Positions 60,427-64,000 of a stretch of 64,000 bases of DNA are shown piece by piece. The position numbers were made by a program, and so were the translations under genes. Source of the stretch: Desulfitibacter sp. BRH_c19 (GTDB lineage Bacteria > Bacillota > DSM-16504 > Desulfitibacterales > Desulfitibacteraceae). The notes under the pieces are model-generated. The model saw only the letters and a program-made list of their open reading frames with translations. It was not told where the DNA came from and ran no database searches. Position 1 is the first letter of the stretch; every line of letters starts with the position of its first letter. The stretch covers positions 1 through 64,000 of the forward strand of contig LOER01000011.1 of NCBI GenBank assembly GCA_001515945.1, written 5' to 3'.

Positions 60427-62061
60427 ATGAAGATTTTACTTATTTATAATCCTGCTTCAGGTAATGGAAACTTTATTAATAATTTTGATAGTATTATGCA
60501 AGCTGCTCAAAATAGAGGCTTTTATTTAGTACCATATAGAATCAGCTCTAAGGAAGCTTTGGAGAAGATGCTCTTAAGTTTTGATATAAACAGCTTTAAT
60601 AGGATATTGATTGCTGGGGGAGATGGAACCATTCATCAGGTTATCAATTTACTTCTTCGCTTAGAATGTGAAGTTCCGGTTGGAATATATCCTGTGGGGA
60701 CAGCAAATGATTTTGCTCGTTACTTTAATTTCCCTGATACAATCGAAGAAATGACAGAAATTTTGCTTAGAGATAATTTTACTTATTGTGACATTGGAGT
60801 TGCAGACGGTCACTATTTTTTGAATGTTGCAAGCCTAGGATCTCTTATTGATGTCAGTCAAAAGACAGATAAAAAAGTAAAAAATAGTATTGGGGTGCTT
60901 GCATATTATTTAAGGGGTGCAGAAGAACTATCCCACTTGAAGCCTGTAAAGATAAGTATTAGAAGCCAAGAAGCTAACATTGACGATGACATTTATTTTA
61001 TACTGATTATGAACGGCAAATCAGCAGGTGGATTTAAGAAGATAGCGCCATTTGCATCGTTAAGTGATGGACTACTTGATGTCTATATTTTTAGAAAATG
61101 CCCCAAAGTAGAGCTGGTTCCACTCATTATAAAAGTTGTAAACGGGGAACATGCAGAGAGTCCATATGTTGATTATTTTCAGACTGCAGAAATGATGATA
61201 GATTGCAATGATAATGTTGGAACTGATATGGACGGTGAGATAGGATTTGATTTTCCAGTAAAGGTTTCGGTATCTTCAAAAAAAATTAAAGTAATAACCA
61301 GAAATAACCGGGAGGAAGGCTATTCTGATAAGCAGAGCTTTAGCTTTCATGATGTGAAAAAAGCTGCTGAAATGATTTCAAGCGGGTTGGCTAATGAGGT
61401 TAAAAGGCCAATTTATAAGATACTGACAGACCGAAATACGGTCAAAGACGTGATTTCGTTAGCATCTGATATGTCCCGTCATAATACTCTAAATTATATT
61501 AATAAAAATTCTTTAAATGAAAAATATTTTGAGATTGCCGGAAATTCATTGAACAATGGGTATCTTTATATCATCTTATCCAGTACAGGAAGCGCTGCAG
61601 GAGAACTTATCCGAAAGGTGACAAAAAAGGAATATGCCCATGCTTCAATTGCATTTGATGAAAAGCTTGAGACGATCGTTAGCTACAACGGAGGAGAAAA
61701 TATTTATGCGCCGGGTTTGAACCAGGAGATGATTGAGTTCTTTAACAAGAAAGATGATGCCAATATCATCATTTATAGGATTAAAGCGGACAAAGAAAAA
61801 AAGCAAAAAGTCCTTGATGAAATCAGAAAAATCAACCAAAAGGGTAGCTCGTATAATATACTGGGCCTTTTTGTGCCTTATTCACACCGGGAAAATATCA
61901 TGTTTTGCTCTCAGTTTGTTTATTGTATGCTTAAAGTAGCTGGATTGGATTATTTTGAGAAGAAGCCGGAAGAAGTGAAGCCAACAGATTTTGTAGAGTT
62001 AGATTACAAGAGGAATTTAGAATATCATGAGCAGATTTTTGTGAAGGAGTATAAAAAATAG
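60427..62061 (+). CDS. Diacylglycerol/lipid kinase fused to a permuted papain-like (NlpC/P60-type) domain
   Basis: A 544-aa two-domain protein. The N-terminal DGK/YegS-type lipid kinase (about 1-295) has YNPASGNG (7-14), GGDGTIHQV (64-72, nucleotide binding) and PVGTANDFARYF (about 91-102). A linker (about 300-365) leads to a C-terminal domain (about 375-530) with KEYAHASIAF (His405) and FCSQFVYCML (Cys494). The His-before-Cys order is that of circularly permuted NlpC/P60 (YiiX/LRAT-like) enzymes, several of which act on lipids. It may phosphorylate a lipid and hydrolyse or transfer an acyl or peptide bond in the same place; the fusion's substrate is unknown. Ribosome site AAAGGAG. Confidence 0.85.
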   Translation: MKILLIYNPASGNGNFINNFDSIMQAAQNRGFYLVPYRISSKEALEKMLLSFDINSFNRILIAGGDGTIHQVINLLLRLECEVPVGIYPVGTANDFARYFNFPDTIEEMTEILLRDNFTYCDIGVADGHYFLNVASLGSLIDVSQKTDKKVKNSIGVLAYYLRGAEELSHLKPVKISIRSQEANIDDDIYFILIMNGKSAGGFKKIAPFASLSDGLLDVYIFRKCPKVELVPLIIKVVNGEHAESPYVDYFQTAEMMIDCNDNVGTDMDGEIGFDFPVKVSVSSKKIKVITRNNREEGYSDKQSFSFHDVKKAAEMISSGLANEVKRPIYKILTDRNTVKDVISLASDMSRHNTLNYINKNSLNEKYFEIAGNSLNNGYLYIILSSTGSAAGELIRKVTKKEYAHASIAFDEKLETIVSYNGGENIYAPGLNQEMIEFFNKKDDANIIIYRIKADKEKKQKVLDEIRKINQKGSSYNILGLFVPYSHRENIMFCSQFVYCMLKVAGLDYFEKKPEEVKPTDFVELDYKRNLEYHEQIFVKEYKK

Positions 62062-62239
62062 CATACATTATGAATATCAAGAATTGTAAAACAACTGCAA
62101 ATATTACATAATATGGAAGGCGAAAGACGCTAAAGTCCATCTATGCAAAGCTTTCCATCAACAACAGGACATTTTTGCAGCAGCATTTTACTGACCTCAA
62201 TCAATAAAAAGTTTTAAAATACTATCCACCGGGTAGCAT

Positions 62240-62290
62240 TCGGCCAAAAAGATTCACTATATCATTTAGAAATAGTGAATCTTTTTTTAT
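62240..62290 (+). terminator. Rho-independent terminator
   Basis: Stem AAGATTCACTAT (62250-62261) with ATAGTGAATCTT (62271-62282) and a run of T. It lies 180 nt after the lipid kinase gene, and the gap holds no complete gene. Confidence 0.82.
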
Positions 62291-62303
62291 GGAGGTAATG
62301 CAT

Positions 62304-62503
62304 AATGATTCAGATAAAAACTGTAATAACCTAAAGATGACTACCAGCTGGAGGTACAGCTTGAAAACGGCAACAGTATCATACATAATTTTTCAAGCAG
62401 GCTGCATATCGTCCGTTTTGGCCTGCTTGCGACAATGCCTTTTTCCAGCGTTCAGTTAGAGACGACGACTTTGTCAGGTGGGACAATAAAATCGAAATAT
62501 CGA
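62304..62503 (+). pseudogene. Frameshifted DUF2442-type gene remnant
   Basis: ATG 62304 opens IQIKTVIT, then the frame is lost; one base on it continues as PKDDYQLEVQLENGNSIIHN. A second shift near 62435 gives FFQRSVRDDDFVRWDNKIEIS. Put together the three parts read as a DUF2442-like protein (the DDYxLEVxFENG start and the VRWDNxIEIS end). It is preceded by GGAGG, so it was once a real gene. The 3' end is cut by element copy D. Confidence 0.6.
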
Positions 62504-62581
62504 CCGACTCTACTCCACCTGATTTAGAGCCCACTTATAGAAGTTGGGGTCTTAACCCATATAAAAATAATTTGGATAAAA
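62504..62581 (+). repeat. Dispersed hairpin element, copy D (3' part, type 2)
   Basis: GACTCTACTCCACCTGATTTAGAGCCCACTTATAGAAG and the GGTCTTAACCCATATAAAA tail match copy C (split here: GACTCTACTCCACCTG, then AGCCCACTTATAGAAG). The 5' half is missing, replaced by the DUF2442 remnant. Confidence 0.8.
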
Positions 62582-62598
62582 GGATGCGATTTAGAAAA

Positions 62599-62640
62599 AC
62601 AACCAAGCATTCCTCACAAGGAACTGCTTGGTTGTATTTT
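62599..62640. terminator. Terminator between convergent regions
   Basis: Stem ACAACCAAGCA (62599-62609) with TGCTTGGTTGT (62625-62635) and T-rich flanks. It directly adjoins the stop codon of the minus-strand transpeptidase gene. Confidence 0.85.
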
Positions 62641-63149
62641 TAGCTTTTCTGTTTTGGAATTATCAACTCCTGCCCTATTTGAAGGGCATTTGGATTGCTT
62701 AGGTTATTTGCTTTAATTGGTGCATCTAGAGAAACTCCAAATCTTGGGGAGAGCCTCCACAGGGTATCTCCTTTTTGTACTATATATCTTTGTCCCTGCG
62801 TTCCTTGAGATGGGGCTTGAGGTTGAGATCCAGGTGAGGATGTTGGCCCTGGATTGGGATTATAGCTCCCACTTCCTGAGATAATCTCTACTGTAGTTCC
62901 CATGGGAACCTGTGGGAATACTTCCTTAACAATATGATTATACATTCTTACACAACCTAATGAAGCCATAGTACCAATAGTCCAGGGTGCAGGAGGTCCA
63001 TGAATTCCGTATCTTGGTATAGATAGCCCCATCCAGCGTGTTCCAAGCACAGTTAAATGAGGGTTTACAATTTTAGTTACAATATGGTAGGTTCCTGGAG
63101 GGGTAGGTGTATTCGGTTTACCTATGACTAATAAAAACCCCTTTCCCAA
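62640..63149 (-). CDS. L,D-transpeptidase (YkuD) with C-terminal LysM, probably 5'-truncated
   Basis: A 169-aa peptidoglycan cross-linking enzyme. The catalytic motif HGPPAPWTIGTMASLGCVR (His50, Cys67 by approximate count) is intact. A Ser/Pro/Gln linker (about 93-118) and a LysM domain (about 121-165, YIVQKGDTLWRLSPRFGV) follow. YkuD domains normally begin about 20-25 residues earlier, with a strand ending in VGKPxTPTP; here the frame starts at a TTG only six residues before IGKPNTPTPPG, and no upstream frame restores the missing part. There is no signal peptide. It may be inactive or a remnant. Confidence 0.75.
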   Translation of the reverse strand: MGKGFLLVIGKPNTPTPPGTYHIVTKIVNPHLTVLGTRWMGLSIPRYGIHGPPAPWTIGTMASLGCVRMYNHIVKEVFPQVPMGTTVEIISGSGSYNPNPGPTSSPGSQPQAPSQGTQGQRYIVQKGDTLWRLSPRFGVSLDAPIKANNLSNPNALQIGQELIIPKQKS

Positions 63150-63283
63150 AGAACTTGCCCTTTAATTATACCACTTAAATATTTCCAAGTCTAAACCTAG
63201 AGTGACTTTAAGAGTATTTTGCGCTGATTTATGGGAACTGTAAATATTATGTAGACATTGTGGCGACTTATTCAAATATGAAA

Positions 63284-63913
63284 CTAATGATTTTCTTGTC
63301 TTCTAATACCTGTTAATAGTATTTTGAAGTGTTCCAGAACGTGAAATTTTAAGTCAAAATCAGGGTATCTAATGCACCATTCATAAGTGAGTCCCCGCAA
63401 TGCAATAATAAAATGTTTCGCAATGGTATCAATAGGCATCTTTTTATTAAACTCTCCCTGCTGAACACCTAAGGTTATTACCTCGTTGAACAATTTGTAG
63501 ACATCCCTATTGTAGCTTAATAAAGCATTCGTATTTACTGTTTTTGTTATTTGAACTTCATATATGATCTTCATAGCGTCATAGCCTATAAAGTTGGTAA
63601 TAACATCAGCTATTTTTCCTGCTAATGAAATAAGGATATCAGATGCCGGTGTACCTACTGGAAATGATTGCACATAGGATATATAGTCTAAGTCCACGTT
63701 ATTTACAGTATCTGCAATCAGATTGGCAATGAGGGCATCCTTTGATTCAAAATAAATGTAGAAAGCTCCTTTAGATACTCCTGCGGTTTCTACTATGGTG
63801 TCTACTGTTACCTTGTCAAAACTGTACTTTCTAAACAATTTGTCTGCAGCTTCATAGATTTTCTTTTTTGTTTCAATAGTTTTTTCTTTTCTGGTTTTTC
63901 TCTGCTTCACCAA
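63284..63913 (-). CDS. TetR-family transcriptional regulator
   Basis: A 209-aa repressor. The N-terminal HTH (about 14-62) has FRKYSFDKVTVDTIVETAGVSKGAFYIYFESKDAL (in parts: VDTIVETAGVSKGAFYIYF). The C-terminal ligand-binding domain is unspecific. The minus-strand TTG at 63913 and the GTG one codon later are about equally well placed behind AGGAGA. Its target is unclear; it precedes the transpeptidase gene in the same direction but with a 134-nt gap. Confidence 0.88.
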   Translation of the reverse strand: MVKQRKTRKEKTIETKKKIYEAADKLFRKYSFDKVTVDTIVETAGVSKGAFYIYFESKDALIANLIADTVNNVDLDYISYVQSFPVGTPASDILISLAGKIADVITNFIGYDAMKIIYEVQITKTVNTNALLSYNRDVYKLFNEVITLGVQQGEFNKKMPIDTIAKHFIIALRGLTYEWCIRYPDFDLKFHVLEHFKILLTGIRRQENH

Positions 63914-64000
63914 TATCTCTCCTATCTTGACAATATATTCTAAAAAAATATATAATAGCTACAGTCAGTGACTAAGGTCACTAATTGAAGTTTATTTTAT

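Overview
The window looks like a chromosomal segment of a low-GC, endospore-forming Firmicute, probably of the class Clostridia. It carries many sporulation-linked genes (gin, yabG, veg, a GerMN lipoprotein, SPOCS-LysM, CotF-like, Spo0E-like and SleB-like genes). The order yaaL-type gene, gin, yaaO, tmk, holB, ricT, yabA, yabB, rsmI, abrB, metG, tatD, yabE, rsmA, yabG, veg is the conserved origin-proximal block known from Bacillus subtilis. I do not assign a genus.

Layout. 1-740: 3' end of a 23S rRNA, a 5S rRNA and tRNA-Asn. 0.9-7.0 kb: diaminopimelate dehydrogenase, a YaaL-like protein, an OmpR-type two-component system, a GerMN lipoprotein, a membrane protein and a polysaccharide deacetylase. 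7.1-10.8 kb: an Agr-type quorum-sensing locus (split receptor/kinase, AgrB, AgrD, LytTR regulator) with a YvrJ-family peptide gene, two arrays of 21-bp-phased repeats that fit LytTR operators, and a cyclic-di-GMP-I riboswitch with a terminator. 10.9-13.3 kb: a beta-CASP metallo-hydrolase, an in-frame-UGA selenoprotein of the SelW/Rdx family, and gin. 13.4-28.7 kb: the conserved tmk-to-veg housekeeping block, with two 3D-domain YabE-like proteins. 29-37 kb: two non-pyrrolysine MttB-family methyltransferases, a hydantoinase/oxoprolinase-type ATPase, a DUF1638 protein and a BCCT transporter, which together suggest uptake and demethylation of a quaternary amine such as glycine betaine. 37-44 kb: small sporulation-type and surface proteins (ferritin-like, trypsin-like, GT2, CAP, SPOCS-LysM). 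44-48 kb: fixABCX (electron-bifurcating ETF), a Spo0E-like peptide and lgt. 49-64 kb: a more mosaic region with dispersed hairpin elements, gene remnants, a probably transferred alpha/beta hydrolase, prfC, coat-like proteins, and a fusion of a lipid kinase to a permuted papain-like domain.

The strongest non-routine observations are: (i) a selenoprotein gene hidden by its UGA codon; (ii) a c-di-GMP riboswitch placed ahead of an Agr quorum-sensing operon whose peptide would form a serine lactone; (iii) triple 9-bp repeats with exact 21-bp periodicity ahead of two genes of that locus; (iv) a modular, hairpin-rich dispersed element always in one orientation and often just after a stop codon; (v) a diacylglycerol-kinase/permuted-NlpC-P60 fusion. 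All calls come from reading the sequence; no database search was run, and residue positions are given for the start codon chosen in each entry.
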